Part shown: positions 11,601 through 20,700 of the stretch, piece by piece
How the letters are laid out: every line of letters starts with the position of its first letter
Position numbering within the stretch: the stretch's first letter is position 1
From: Methylobacter sp. BlB1
Lineage (GTDB): Bacteria > Pseudomonadota > Gammaproteobacteria > Methylococcales > Methylomonadaceae
Assembly: GCF_015476545.1 (NCBI RefSeq)
Contig: NZ_JADMKV010000023.1
Span: forward strand, 15,644-62,624
Direction of reading: 5' to 3'
DNA: 46,981 nucleotides
The notes under the pieces: model-generated
What the model was told of the DNA's origin: nothing
Databases searched by the model: none
Seen by the model: the letters and a program-made list of their open reading frames with translations, nothing else
Made by a program: the position numbers and the translations under genes

Positions 11601-12332
11601 GCCAACTGGAATATCGGCGATCCGCTCATCGTCATGGGCGTTACGGGCACGCCGACGGAAATCCCGCATGGCGAAACCGTGCTGCTGCTAGGAGGGGGCC
11701 TGGGCAATGCCGTCTTGTTCTCTATCGGCAAAGCGCTGCGGGCGGCAGGTAATCGCGTCATTTATTTTGCCGGCTACAAAAACAAGCATGATGTTTTCAA
11801 AGTCGAGGATATCGAAGCGGCCTCGGACATCATCATCTGGTCCGTCGACAAAACGCCTGATGTTGAAGAACCTATCGTACCGTCACGTCCGCAGGATAAA
11901 ACCTTTATCGGCAATATTCTGGAAGCCATGCTCGCCTATGCCGGCGGCAAGCTGGGCGACCAGCCCATCAGTCTGTCCGAGGTCGACCATATGGTTGTAA
12001 TCGGCTCGGACCGCATGATGGCGGCCGTCAAGGAAGCCCGCTTCGGCGTACTGCAACCGTACCTGAAAGCGCACGTAGCCATCGGCTCCATCAACTCGCC
12101 GATGCAATGCATGATGAAAGGCGTTTGCGCGCAATGCCTGTGCAAGCACACGGATCCGACAACAGGCGAAGAATACTTCGTCTATTCCTGCTATAACCAG
12201 GATCAGGAACTGGACCGTGTGGACTTTACGCATCTGCATGAACGGCTGCGGCAAAATTCGGTACAGGAGAAGTTGACCAATCTTTGGCTGGACTATCTGC
12301 TGGAAAAACAAAAAGAAGCGGATCGGCCATAA
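8616..12332 (+). CDS. Giant FAD/NAD(P) and iron-sulfur oxidoreductase (GltD-like plus PyrK-like fusion)
   Basis: This 1238-residue multidomain flavoprotein is predicted to be cytoplasmic. Residues 1-270 are helical and unrecognised. A Cys cluster (about 290-390: HCIYCHERDTDSC, GCPLDE, MCPGTGHRICNDCMKGC) resembles the 4Fe-4S region of glutamate synthase small-subunit-like proteins. A Rossmann FAD site (VVGLGPAGYTMS) lies near residue 445, followed by a pyridine-nucleotide-disulfide-type core to about 900. The C-terminal third resembles ferredoxin reductase/PyrK electron-transfer subunits: FRPGQFYRVQ, a nucleotide-binding LLGGGLGNA near 1030 and a terminal Cys cluster CMMKGVCAQCLC…C near 1170. 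The likely role is electron bifurcation or transfer between NAD(P)H and an unknown partner; the substrate is not evident. GGAG lies 10 nt before the ATG. A hairpin follows. Confidence 0.9.
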   Translation: MAQNTFKLGIPGFHYADLYDATRLKDLLDVFDTTVEQQNPELFRAFQDYRLSQGEDLEPTEISDLLVRMGPYVGQFVAKLFNVTGQHQAQTLKIKDEFDTVYAYKHEVVDKLDALFKGQDVSQWDISAVTSRFDLLIEAGFPETNTDAEHRVARAGSELARLAKHYALIAKGQDSGYENTDQAVEALRRNLSAHGSAAVAFADILALQDAPEFVSRLLDIVQRWSFSALHDEQISRTVNDWLSFKTPGKQDFDDLVEHEIADRGLYKAWVGPKQLRKRRDGFALTDPRFNERQVLYEVDHCIYCHERDTDSCSKGMRNKKTHTYKTNPLDVIITGCPLDEKISEMHVVKRQGDNIGALAIIIIDNPMCPGTGHRICNDCMKGCIFQKTDPVNIPQIETNVLTNVLFMPYGFEIYSLLTRWNPLNVKRPYALPYNGKNALVVGLGPAGYTMSHYLLNEGFGVAAIDALKLEPLPVELVGDADAPPDPIRDFSELYEQLDKRRLAGFGGVAEYGITVRWDKNFLKVIYINLLRNRNFRAYGGVRFGGTLTIDDAWNMGFDHISIATGAGKPTVINLKNNLIRGIRKASDFLMALQLTGAAKASSLANLHVRLPAGVIGGGLTAIDTCTELLAYYPVQVEKILTRYEKLVQVFGEKTVRIRYDEEEIKILDEFLAHGEEIRAERQRAEAAGEKPNFHPLLEKWGGVTLFYRRGIKDSPAYRQNHEEIASALTEGIALAEGMSPMQALADEHGHLKAVQFEKMVQDDDGSWVISGNDVTVPLRNLYIAAGTSPNTIYQSEHPGTFEMDRQFFQRYQPEWLDGGLELVPMADKAAPKLGKPAPLTSYRKGDKFISFGGDNHPVYAGNVVKAMASARDGYPYIVKLFEKELANLDPAQQPQRDAALQAFFTALDEALTATIVAINRLTPNIIEVVVKAPMQARRFRPGQFYRVQNYEALAPAVEDTVLAAEGIALTGAEVDKEKGTISLIALEMGASTRLCANWNIGDPLIVMGVTGTPTEIPHGETVLLLGGGLGNAVLFSIGKALRAAGNRVIYFAGYKNKHDVFKVEDIEAASDIIIWSVDKTPDVEEPIVPSRPQDKTFIGNILEAMLAYAGGKLGDQPISLSEVDHMVVIGSDRMMAAVKEARFGVLQPYLKAHVAIGSINSPMQCMMKGVCAQCLCKHTDPTTGEEYFVYSCYNQDQELDRVDFTHLHERLRQNSVQEKLTNLWLDYLLEKQKEADRP

Positions 12333-12339
12333 ACTCTAT

Positions 12340-12375
12340 GCCATGCCGGTGTGCCTATAATTGCACCGGCATGGC
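12340..12375. terminator. Hairpin between convergent genes, possible terminator
   Basis: GCCATGCCGGTG (12340-12351) pairs perfectly with CACCGGCATGGC (12364-12375) around a 12-nt loop. It lies between the convergent FAD oxidoreductase and YgaP-like genes and could stop transcription from both sides. There is no strong U tract on either strand. Confidence 0.6.
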
Positions 12376-12388
12376 CTTGAAATTGCGA

Positions 12389-12841
12389 TTACATTCTTAC
12401 CGCAGTTAAAGCCGCCTCGGCGCGATCGCCGATATGGCTCTTTTCAAAGTCGCCCCGCAAAATCTTCAAGGCGTATTTCTCCCGGTCGATTTCCTTGCGA
12501 GTGCGAACGCCCAACCGGCGCAAAATCGGGACTGGAGGGCACCAGCCCTGGACGGCATGCTGAAATAAAAACGGCAACACAATAGTGGGAAGCCAGAACC
12601 AGCGCCTGTCGTATTTTCTGCCGAGGAAAAGGCCGGTAAAAGCTAAAGCTGAAGCATTGGTTTCCAGCACGCGTTCTATATCCCATTCGCGGTCAAGCTC
12701 CCATATGCGGCGCGTAATGTCTTCTCTGCTTCGAGCCACATACCGACGAACCCTAGCCTCGATCTCTCGGTCTATGTGACGATTAATGGTTGGTAAGGTA
12801 TGGGATCGCACCCTGTCTGAAGTATCAACGGAGTCTTTCAT
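12389..12841 (-). CDS. DUF2892/YgaP-like transmembrane domain protein
   Basis: This 150-residue protein has a charged N-terminal half (many Arg/Glu, RHIDREIEARVRRYVARSRE) that could form an amphipathic helix. A short membrane hairpin follows, about residues 65-100 (ALAFTGLFLG, WFWLPTIVLPFLFQHAVQGW). The segment QGWCPPVPILRRLGVRT is characteristic of the YgaP-type/DUF2892 domain, usually found next to rhodanese domains or alone. No enzymatic residues are evident apart from the conserved Cys. The ribosome-binding site AAAGGAGG lies 7 nt before the ATG. It is convergent with the FAD oxidoreductase gene, and its function is unknown. Confidence 0.82.
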   Translation of the reverse strand: MKDSVDTSDRVRSHTLPTINRHIDREIEARVRRYVARSREDITRRIWELDREWDIERVLETNASALAFTGLFLGRKYDRRWFWLPTIVLPFLFQHAVQGWCPPVPILRRLGVRTRKEIDREKYALKILRGDFEKSHIGDRAEAALTAVRM

Positions 12842-13025
12842 CGCTAACCTCCTTTATGGAGCATTTGAACCGGAATATTGGCCGTAAAATCAGGCAGTGT
12901 CGGTGCGGAAACGCACACTTGGACATTCGCCAATACATGAGAGCAATTATCTCGCCTTTATGTCGGATCAGGCGCGGGAATATAGAATAAAGACTTTAAC
13001 GATCTTCACATCATTGCAGCAACGC

Positions 13026-13754
13026 TCAGGAAGCATCCATTTTATAGCCGAACCCACGCACGGTCTTGAGAAGCTTCAGCTCATAGTCATCATCGATTTT
13101 GCGCCGCAACTGGCGAATGTACACATCCACCACATTGGTCAACGGATCGGCGCTGTAGCCCCATACCTGTTCCAGAATGCGGGTTCGGCTCAGCATCTTG
13201 CCCGGCATGCGCATGAAACATTCGAGCAGGGCAAATTCCTTGGGCGTCAGATCAATTAAAGCATCGCCGCGCCTGACTTCATGGGTTTCAATATTCAGGA
13301 CCAGATCGGCTATGTGCAATTCCTTGCTTTCCGGCTTGACCTCGACGCCGCGGCGGCGCATCAGTACTTCGATGCGCGCCAGCAGTTCCTCAAATGCGAA
13401 AGGCTTGGTCATATAGTCATCGGCGCCGGAGCGCAGACCGGCCACCTTGTCCTGCACCGTATCCCTGGCCGTCAGCATCAGAATCGGCGTGTCGACGCCA
13501 TTGCCGCGCAGGCGCTCGCAAATTTCCAGGCCGTTAAGATCGGGCAGGCCCCGGTCCAGGATGATGACCTGAAATTGCCCCTCGGTGCCCAGCGGAATGG
13601 CCTCCTTCCCGCTGCGGGCCACTTCAACGGAAAAGCCTTCGGCCTTCAGCCCTCGCCGGACAAAATCGGCAATACGCTCATCGTCTTCCACCAGCAGCAC
13701 ACGCATGTAGCCGGCGCCTGACGGGCTATCGGGTTTAAAGTATTTTTCGTTCAT
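13026..13754 (-). CDS. OmpR-family response regulator
   Basis: This two-component transcription factor has 242 residues: a receiver domain with the acidic pair Asp24/Asp25 and phospho-acceptor Asp67 (VIILDRGLPD), then a winged-helix DNA-binding domain (LTPKEFALLECFMRMPGKMLSRTRILEQVWG… VVDVYIRQLRRKID). The start at 13754 adds 16 residues before the usual receiver start MRVLLVEDD (13706). I keep it because the ATG overlaps the upstream kinase stop in an ATGA and AGGA lies 8 nt before it. It is the last gene of the four-gene signalling operon, and its direct partner is most likely the adjacent complete kinase. Targets are unknown; the divergent exopolysaccharide locus is a candidate. Confidence 0.95.
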   Translation of the reverse strand: MNEKYFKPDSPSGAGYMRVLLVEDDERIADFVRRGLKAEGFSVEVARSGKEAIPLGTEGQFQVIILDRGLPDLNGLEICERLRGNGVDTPILMLTARDTVQDKVAGLRSGADDYMTKPFAFEELLARIEVLMRRRGVEVKPESKELHIADLVLNIETHEVRRGDALIDLTPKEFALLECFMRMPGKMLSRTRILEQVWGYSADPLTNVVDVYIRQLRRKIDDDYELKLLKTVRGFGYKMDAS

Positions 13755-15349
13755 GCAACAGTGTCCTGTTCTGCCGAAATCAGCGGCAGCGTTATCGTGA
13801 ATTTCGAGCCTGAATTTTCGGCGCTGGTTACGGTAATCCGTCCGCCGTGCGCCTTAACGATCGACTTGGCCATGGGCAGGCCCAGGCCGGTGCCGTCTGC
13901 CCGCATATGAAGCGCGTTTTTGCTGCGGAAGTTGCGGTCGAAAATACGCTCCAGATCCTGTGACGGTATGCCGATGCCCTGATCGCTGAGGCTGAGGCAT
14001 GCCTCATCGCCGTCCGTGAATAATTCGACCGCGATGTGCCCTCCCGGATTGGAATACCGGCAGGCATTGTCGCCCAGAATGAACAGCACCTGCCGAAGCC
14101 GCTGTTTGTCGCAGTGCACCCACACCGGTTCGGCCGGCGCATCCAGAGAAACTGAAATCGAGTTTTCCTGGGCCATGACCTGGAAATCCTCGACAGTGCT
14201 GGCCACCAGTTCAGCCAGGTCCAGCCTGTCCCATTCAAATTGCATATTGGCGGATTCGGCGCGGGCAAGAAACAACAGATCGTTGACGTATTTGCCCAAT
14301 TGCATGGACAGTTCGAGGATGCGCTGCAAAGCGTCCTTATACTCCTCGGTATCCAGTTCGTCTTCCATCAGCGTCACTTCCGCCTCGCCGCGAATGACGG
14401 TAATCGGCGTGCGCAGTTCATGGCTGATATCGGCCAAAAACTCGCACCGCTGAACATCCATGCGCTTCAATTCTTCATTCAATTGATGAAGTTCGAAGGT
14501 ACGCTCCGCCACCTTTCTCTCCAGCACGGCGCGCCCCTCCTGCAGCTTTTCCTGCTGAACCTCCAGCTTCTGGGCCATTTCATTGAAGTGGGCGGCCAGA
14601 TAGCCGAATTCGTCACGCGTATCGAGGGCAATGCGATGAAACAAATTGCCGGAGGCTATTTCATCGGTGCCTTTCATCAAGGCTTCGATAGGCTTTCTAA
14701 CTCCGCGAAAGAGCAGCACGCCGGACATGAGGCTGAACAGCGCCGCGCTCGCTGAAGCCAGAATGGCGATCCAGCGCGACTGGGCAACCAACCCTTCCAG
14801 TTCTTCCCTGGCTTGTCCAGCCTTTTCCCGCTCGGCGTTGATGGCGGCATCGATCAAAGGCTGGAATTTTCCGTCGATTTCCTCTTCGGAAAATTTCGAC
14901 AGCGCCAGTACCGCCATATCGCGCTTGCCTTGCTGGCGCAGTTTTTCAACTTCATCGAACCGATATTCGCTGGCTTCCAGGAAAGCGGTGAAACGGGCAA
15001 CCCTTTCCAGCTCACCCGGTTTGTCCTGCCAATCCTCAGAATTCTCCGCAGTCTGGGGGTTTATCGCCGTGTTCCTGAGCACCTCCATCGCCTCGTAGAG
15101 ATGCTGTTTGGATGACTCCACGCCGGCGCCTGCCACTGGCGTATCCGCCACCAGCCGGTCCATGCGCTGCTTGAAGTGGCGATAGGCTTTCTGGGACAGT
15201 TGCTCGTAATGATCGAAAGTCTCGTACGCGGCCTGGCTGCGCTGGAAATACAATTCAACCCGGTCGGAACCCCAATGGAGCACAAGCCCCAGAAACAGGA
15301 CAAAACCAAACGAGACGGCGATAACTGCCGCCAATCGAAAGCGAAACAT
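13751..15349 (-). CDS. Membrane sensor histidine kinase
   Basis: This 532-residue inner-membrane kinase has TM1 at about residues 5-26 and a helical periplasmic sensor region (about 27-195, with many Arg/Glu/Gln). TM2 lies at about 196-217, followed by a HAMP linker and a coiled coil. The dimerisation/phospho-acceptor domain has an intact H box (ISHELRTPITVIRG, His310), and the ATPase domain shows an N box (LGDNACRYSN), SDQGIGI and GTGLGLPMAK. It overlaps the response-regulator gene by four bases and follows the lipoprotein gene by 5 bp, so all are co-transcribed. The signal is not evident. This is the only kinase of the operon with a phosphorylatable histidine in the canonical position. Confidence 0.95.
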   Translation of the reverse strand: MFRFRLAAVIAVSFGFVLFLGLVLHWGSDRVELYFQRSQAAYETFDHYEQLSQKAYRHFKQRMDRLVADTPVAGAGVESSKQHLYEAMEVLRNTAINPQTAENSEDWQDKPGELERVARFTAFLEASEYRFDEVEKLRQQGKRDMAVLALSKFSEEEIDGKFQPLIDAAINAEREKAGQAREELEGLVAQSRWIAILASASAALFSLMSGVLLFRGVRKPIEALMKGTDEIASGNLFHRIALDTRDEFGYLAAHFNEMAQKLEVQQEKLQEGRAVLERKVAERTFELHQLNEELKRMDVQRCEFLADISHELRTPITVIRGEAEVTLMEDELDTEEYKDALQRILELSMQLGKYVNDLLFLARAESANMQFEWDRLDLAELVASTVEDFQVMAQENSISVSLDAPAEPVWVHCDKQRLRQVLFILGDNACRYSNPGGHIAVELFTDGDEACLSLSDQGIGIPSQDLERIFDRNFRSKNALHMRADGTGLGLPMAKSIVKAHGGRITVTSAENSGSKFTITLPLISAEQDTVA

Positions 15350-15354
15350 ACTGA

Positions 15355-15927
15355 CTAATTTTCGTCGGCGCTCTCGCTCTCGTCCATTTGCTTTTCCATG
15401 GACCTGATGGCTTCCAGCTTTTCCCGCAACAGCCGGTTTTCATCTTTCCTTGATCCTTTTGAATCATTCGGTTCATACACGGTTTGGGCTTTTTTCGGTC
15501 TGCTGTCCACCGATACGGACGACCTTCTCGATCCACTGTTCATGCGTTTTAAGGCTTCCGTATTAATGGAAACAAATCTCTGCAGACGCGAGTCGGTCAG
15601 GGGAACCGTCTCCACCCCTCTCAACACTTTAGAAATCGAACCGCAGGAATCGGAAAGCAGGCGGCCCACCATAAGGTGCAGCTGAACGCCGGGATCGCGC
15701 GATCCTTTCTGGCGTCTCACTAATGTCCGGCACACGTCGGCGCGCGATGAGGCCGACATGTGGGCCATGTTGTCGCCGAAAGTAAGCAGTTCTTCATAAT
15801 CGGAACGGGCATAGGGATCGCTGTAATTGTTTGAAAACCCGCCTCCGAAACCGGAATTGAACTGGGCGCATCCCGTCATCAGCAAGACTGACGCCAGGCA
15901 TATAAATCGTATAGGTTGTAACAGCAT
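15355..15927 (-). CDS. Putative lipoprotein of the signalling operon (QseG-like position)
   Basis: This 190-residue protein has a signal sequence ending in a lipobox (VLLMTGC, Cys20), so it should be lipid-anchored in the envelope. Residues 40-130 are helical with two cysteines (DVCRTL, SDSCGS). The C-terminal 60 residues are very charged (Lys/Arg/Glu) and probably form a coiled coil. I recognise no domain. Its place next to a GlrK/QseE-like kinase matches the gene order of glrK–qseG–glrR in enterobacteria, where the lipoprotein QseG modulates the kinase, so a similar role is inferred from context and not from sequence similarity. GAGG lies about 12 nt upstream of the ATG. Confidence 0.8.
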   Translation of the reverse strand: MLLQPIRFICLASVLLMTGCAQFNSGFGGGFSNNYSDPYARSDYEELLTFGDNMAHMSASSRADVCRTLVRRQKGSRDPGVQLHLMVGRLLSDSCGSISKVLRGVETVPLTDSRLQRFVSINTEALKRMNSGSRRSSVSVDSRPKKAQTVYEPNDSKGSRKDENRLLREKLEAIRSMEKQMDESESADEN

Positions 15928-15934
15928 AGTTTTC

Positions 15935-17488
15935 TCAGGCCTCTCCGGTTAACGGTATTTGAACCCGGATGCGGGCCCCCTGTTGATCTTCTCTTGCGTC
16001 AATGATATCGACCTTGCCCTGGTGGTTGGCGACATATTCCTTGACCATAGCCAGCCCGAGTCCGGGGCCTTGGGCGTAGTCGCCGTTTTGAGCAGCCTTG
16101 CCGCGATAAAAGGGTTCGAAGACATGCGGACGTTCATCAGGATCGATGCCGGGCCCTTCATCTTCGATTTCCAATTCCATTTGCGTGCCCGCATCGCGCA
16201 GCATGATGCGTATTTCGCCGTCTATAGGCGAATATTTCAAGGCATTGTCAAGCAGTTGTTCGATAATGCCCCGCAATTGCTCATGGACGCCGGAAATCTC
16301 GACCGGCCTGACCAGCTTCTTCAGCGCGATGGCTTTTTCCTGCAGCAGAGGTTGAAAATCCTCGATGACGGATTCCAGCAAGTTTTTCATATTGACGGTA
16401 TTCTTGAGCTTCATTTCCGGCATCGAGTTGATCTGGCTGTAGCGGACCAGTTCCTCGGACACGGTTTTCAGCTTTTCGCTGTTGGCGCACAGCGCCAGCG
16501 CGATCTCCTGCCGCGCCCTGTCCGATTCGCCATCCGCCTCGTCGGCAAGCCGTTGCGCGCCCTCGCGGATGCTCTCCAGCGGCGCCTCGATCTCGCGGGC
16601 GACGTTGTGCATGAACTGTTGCTTTGAAACCTCCAGTTCCATCAAATGCGTGCGCAGCCATTCGAGGCGATTGCCGAGATAGCGCAAATCCGAAGGGCCT
16701 GTCACCAGGATGGGTTCTGCGAGATTTCCGGACCCCAGGCGGCGAATGGAGGCATCGAGCTGCCGCATCGAACGCGAGAGCACGACCAGCAGCATCACGA
16801 TGAAGACAACTGAAATCAGCAGCAAGACAGCCCCTTTGACCAAGAGAGCCTGTTCAAGGGATTCGGACTGCTGGCGCAATTCATTGAATTCATGATCGAC
16901 ATGTTTTTCGAATTCGCGCGAAAGGGTATTGGAGGCTTCGCGCAAGCCCTGGAAAGCCTCGTCGATCGGCAATTCGGGATTATTCTCATCCGCCGCGCCC
17001 ATGATCTGTTGATAAATCAGATTTTCCTTTTCCGACAGTTCGTTGACCAGCAGGGCGATTTTGTTATCCACATGCAGTTTCAGCAATTCATTCAGGCCCT
17101 GCTTGAACGATGCCCGCGCATTTTCATACGATTGCTGCTCATAAGGCTGGCGCAGAGACGGGTCCGACAGCAGAACGAACAGTCTGGCTTTGCGCTCGAT
17201 GTCGGAAGCTTTCTGCAGAACCTGACGGATGGTCTTGGTCTGCTCGAAGACCTGGAAATTGATGGTCCGGCCCAATGTCGCCGTGTCGCGCATGGCGTAA
17301 GCCGCATACATCACATCCAGGAAAAGAGGAATGACCGCAACGACAAAACCCAGAACGATCAGGGATTTTAACGACAGGATGTTTCTGAATTTCATCCGCG
17401 CACAAACCGATGCAAACCCGCTCCATAGGATGGAGAAATCCGGTTTTTTGAAGTTTTTTTGAATAAAAGAGGAACTGAAATCTTTCAT
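15935..17488 (-). CDS. GlrK/QseE-like sensor kinase lacking the phospho-acceptor His
   Basis: This 517-residue inner-membrane protein has TM1 at about residues 42-66, a long helical periplasmic domain, TM2 at about 216-240, a HAMP-like linker, a dimerisation domain and an ATPase domain. The linker and H-box region (IRRLGSGN, SDLRYLGNRLEWL, PLESIREGAQRLAD) closely resemble E. coli GlrK as I remember it. However, the usual SHEL of the H box reads AREI: the phospho-acceptor His is Arg298 (codon CGC at 16595-16597). The ATP-binding N box (LLDNALKYSP), DEGPGID and GPGLGLAMV are intact. It could therefore bind ATP but not autophosphorylate in the normal way. It is the first gene of the operon with the lipoprotein, a second kinase and a regulator. 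The start is uncertain: the ATG at 17395 (MKFRNIL) is an alternative, and neither has a clear ribosome-binding site. Confidence 0.9.
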   Translation of the reverse strand: MKDFSSSFIQKNFKKPDFSILWSGFASVCARMKFRNILSLKSLIVLGFVVAVIPLFLDVMYAAYAMRDTATLGRTINFQVFEQTKTIRQVLQKASDIERKARLFVLLSDPSLRQPYEQQSYENARASFKQGLNELLKLHVDNKIALLVNELSEKENLIYQQIMGAADENNPELPIDEAFQGLREASNTLSREFEKHVDHEFNELRQQSESLEQALLVKGAVLLLISVVFIVMLLVVLSRSMRQLDASIRRLGSGNLAEPILVTGPSDLRYLGNRLEWLRTHLMELEVSKQQFMHNVAREIEAPLESIREGAQRLADEADGESDRARQEIALALCANSEKLKTVSEELVRYSQINSMPEMKLKNTVNMKNLLESVIEDFQPLLQEKAIALKKLVRPVEISGVHEQLRGIIEQLLDNALKYSPIDGEIRIMLRDAGTQMELEIEDEGPGIDPDERPHVFEPFYRGKAAQNGDYAQGPGLGLAMVKEYVANHQGKVDIIDAREDQQGARIRVQIPLTGEA

Positions 17489-17765
17489 TGATTGTTGTGT
17501 TGGATCGTCAAAAGTAACCTTGCTTTCCGATAATCCATTTGAGATACCAGAGCGGCACGAAAGCCTGTTCCCGGCATTGAAAATCCAAGTATTCTATACA
17601 ACCCTGATTCGGATAGGGTCACTATGATACATTTATTTACCAGGCTCCGTGAAATTTTAAGCTCATCTTAGGATTTAACCTTTAATATTGGCTTAATCGA
17701 TCAAGATTAATTTTTGCTTCATTTGTGCCGCATCAAGCCTTACCCGCCAAAAAACATTTAACCTC
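17489..17765. promoter_or_regulatory. Divergent promoter region of signalling operon and exopolysaccharide locus
   Basis: This 277-bp AT-rich region lies between the divergent kinase gene and the glycoside hydrolase gene, so it must contain promoters for both. A perfect short inverted repeat TTAATC-GATCAA-GATTAA occurs at 17693-17710, and a related TAATCTTAATC lies upstream of the priming transferase near 21718-21735. These could be regulator sites, but the motif is short and AT-rich. Confidence 0.4.
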
Positions 17766-20700
17766 ATGAATTCATTGAAAATATTCCCTCTTATAATACA
17801 GGCAATGCTGGTTGTGTCGGCCGGGTTATCCAATGCCGGCGCCGCCGGGCTCGCGGGATTATCGATAACGGGCACGGCCGAGAACCCTGCGCTTCTGCTT
17901 GATCTGGGCAGCGAGCCGGCCGGCGCCGACAACAAGGCCGTGCAGGTCTACAGAGGCGAGGTTTCCGGTCATGAGGGCGACGCTTCGATTCAAACGGACA
18001 AAGATGAAATCACCTCGCTGCACCCCGGCTTCGGCACATGGCAGGTCAACTTCCGCTTCAAGATAAAACCCGGCGCACCTGCCAAGCCCTATACTTTCTG
18101 GGCGCGCTGGCGGCAGGGCGGCGAACCCGATGTCTGCGTACAGTCTTTTGAAGTCTGGGCCGGGCCGAACCAGTCCAGACTGGAACAGCGCGCCGTACTG
18201 TCCATGAAGCCCAAGGGTTGGGACTATGCCTGGATAGCCGCGGAGTCGCCCATAACTCTCAAGGCGGATGATGCCGTCATCGAGGTGCGGGATAATGGCG
18301 CCGGGCATGACGCCAAGGTCTTCGACGCCTTCCTGCTCTCGCCTCCCCTGCCCGCAAGCGGCACAGCGGACAGGCCGCTGGTGCTTCTGGATTTAGGCAA
18401 GACGCCAAGCGCATCGGCGGAAAAAGACCCTGCAGTGCAAGTCCAGCTCGGCACTGCCACGCCCGGCCCCGGCGCCGGATCGCTGCTGACTGAAAAGGAC
18501 GAGGTTCAGATATTCCATCAGGGCTTCGGCGACTGGGGTGCCAATTTTCGCTTTGAACTCAATCCGGCGATCACGCCCGGACAGTATCAAGTTTTCGCCC
18601 GTTACAAAAGCGGCGGGGAAGTCTCCCAGGTGACCCAGAATTTCACAGTCAAGGCCGGTGCAAAACAGGAAGAATTGGCTGCACGCGGCAGCTTCGATCT
18701 GACTAACACCTCGCCCTGGGAATACCAGTGGCTGCAATCGCCGTCGACTGTTACCGTATTGCCCGGCGACCGCTGGCTGGAAATCAACAATGCCGGCAAG
18801 GCGGATGGCGCCAAAGTCTTCGACGCTTTCCTGCTCAAGCTGGAAGCGCCGCTTGGGGACTGGATGAACCCTGAGCAGGCCCAGGCCAGAAACCGCTTTC
18901 TGGCGCTGACCAAAACAGCGTCTGCTGCCAAACAGCATCTCTATGTGCTCGACGGCAAAGGCGAAAAAGATGAGATCCTGTTTCGCGGCCTGGCTGCCGA
19001 TGCTGCACGGCCTAATTATGAAAAATTCTCAGTTTCTTATCTGGTCGGACCGGAAGCCGAATCCCTGGCCCAAAATTTGAACCTGCCGGCACTGCCAGCG
19101 GCAGTAATGACCGATGATCATTACACTATTCTGGGCGTTCTGGCGCAGCCCCAAAGCGAAGCAGAAGCCGCGAAATTCCTTGCCGACCCGGTTAAAGCCG
19201 GCACGATGCCCAAGCCTGCTGTAGCCAGCAAGGCTGAACCCAAGCCGCTTCATGGCGGTCTACCCGAAGCGTGGCTGGTCGGCGGCCTGCAGGATGGCCT
19301 GGCAGGCGTTTCGGTATACGGGCTGGATAGTGAGGCCGTCCTGCGCCCTAATCCCGATCAGCCTTACCTGAGCCTGCAAATGATGGGCGGGGAAATGCGG
19401 ACATGGCAGGCTGCCGCCACGGAATCCGACGGCACCGCGATCATCGAGCCCAGCACCCGGCATTCCTACGGCTGGTCGCGAGGCAGCGGCTATGCGCAGC
19501 TCTATCTGCATGTCGATCAGGCCATGCAGGCCCTGCTGCATCTGAAACAATCCGGCATCCGGACCGCGGGCTGGCTGGATGGGCAACCTGTCAAACTAAC
19601 CAACGACTCTAACCCTCCGTCCGGTTTCTCGTCAGTCGGCGAAACGGTAAAAAACCTGCTCAAAGGCTTGACCACGGAAGGACTAGTGGCGACCGCTTTA
19701 TCCGAGCGCCCCGAAGCGCCGCAGGTCGCAATACTGAACCTTTCGCCGGGCTGGCACAGTCTGCTGGTCAAACTGGTGATGCAGCACGACCAGGGCCAGC
19801 GTTTCTCCTTTACCGGCAAATTTACCGATTCGTCCGGCCGACCGCTGAATTCGATCAAAACGCAGCTGACCGATCCCGCCGTCGATCCCGCACTAAACAG
19901 CGTGGCTACCAAACTGCGCCCGCTGATCTCCGTAGATGCTCCTGCCAATCTGCCTCATCCGGGCGACCCGCTCAAACTGCGCGTGGATATGCGCTGGCAT
20001 CCTATCCTGGAGGAACCCAAACTGCAGGCGCCGCTGCCGCGGTTTCAGGCCAAGCTGCGCCTGCGCCTGGTCGATTACAGCGGCAGCGAAATCGCGACGA
20101 AAGACATAGCGGGGCTGTTCCCCGGCAAAGCCGAAGTCGATTTCGGCAAAGCGCCGGAAACCGGCTATTACGCAGTTTACCCTGTCCTGTATACGCCCGA
20201 AGGTCGGTTGATCATGGCCTATCCCGCCGACGGCTTTACGGTCGTGGGCGGAAATGCCGGGCAAAAGCAGCGATTGGACAGCAAAAAGCTGTGGAACAAC
20301 GACTATTACGCCCTGGCCGACGGCGATAAGAGCTTTGGGCAGGCAGACGGTTATTTCAATTGGCTGGAGCGGATGGGCATCTATAAAAGCTATGGCACTT
20401 ACCCGGGCTTCGATCCTCAGTACCGCGCCAAGTGGGAGCAGGCCAAGAAACGCGGTCTGGTGCTGTTCGCCGATTCCTCGGGCGACAGTTCCTGGCTCAA
20501 CGACAATACCAAAGACGGCCAGAAATTCATCAGCGCCGCAGCGCCGTTTACGCGATTTTTCAAAGCGACCAACGAGATCGACATCCGCCCGGAAGCTGAA
20601 TGGCAGAAACTGCGCAATCCCGAGCACTGGGTGCAGCGGGCCAAATGGGAATACGAACAGGTGCACAAGGCGCGCAGTGACGCCCATTACGTCGGCGGCA

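Noticed and set aside
17693-17710. TTAATC/GATTAA inverted repeat and a related TAATCTTAATC near 21725 as shared regulator sites
   Set aside because: The motif is too short and AT-rich to separate from chance in AT-rich intergenic DNA.
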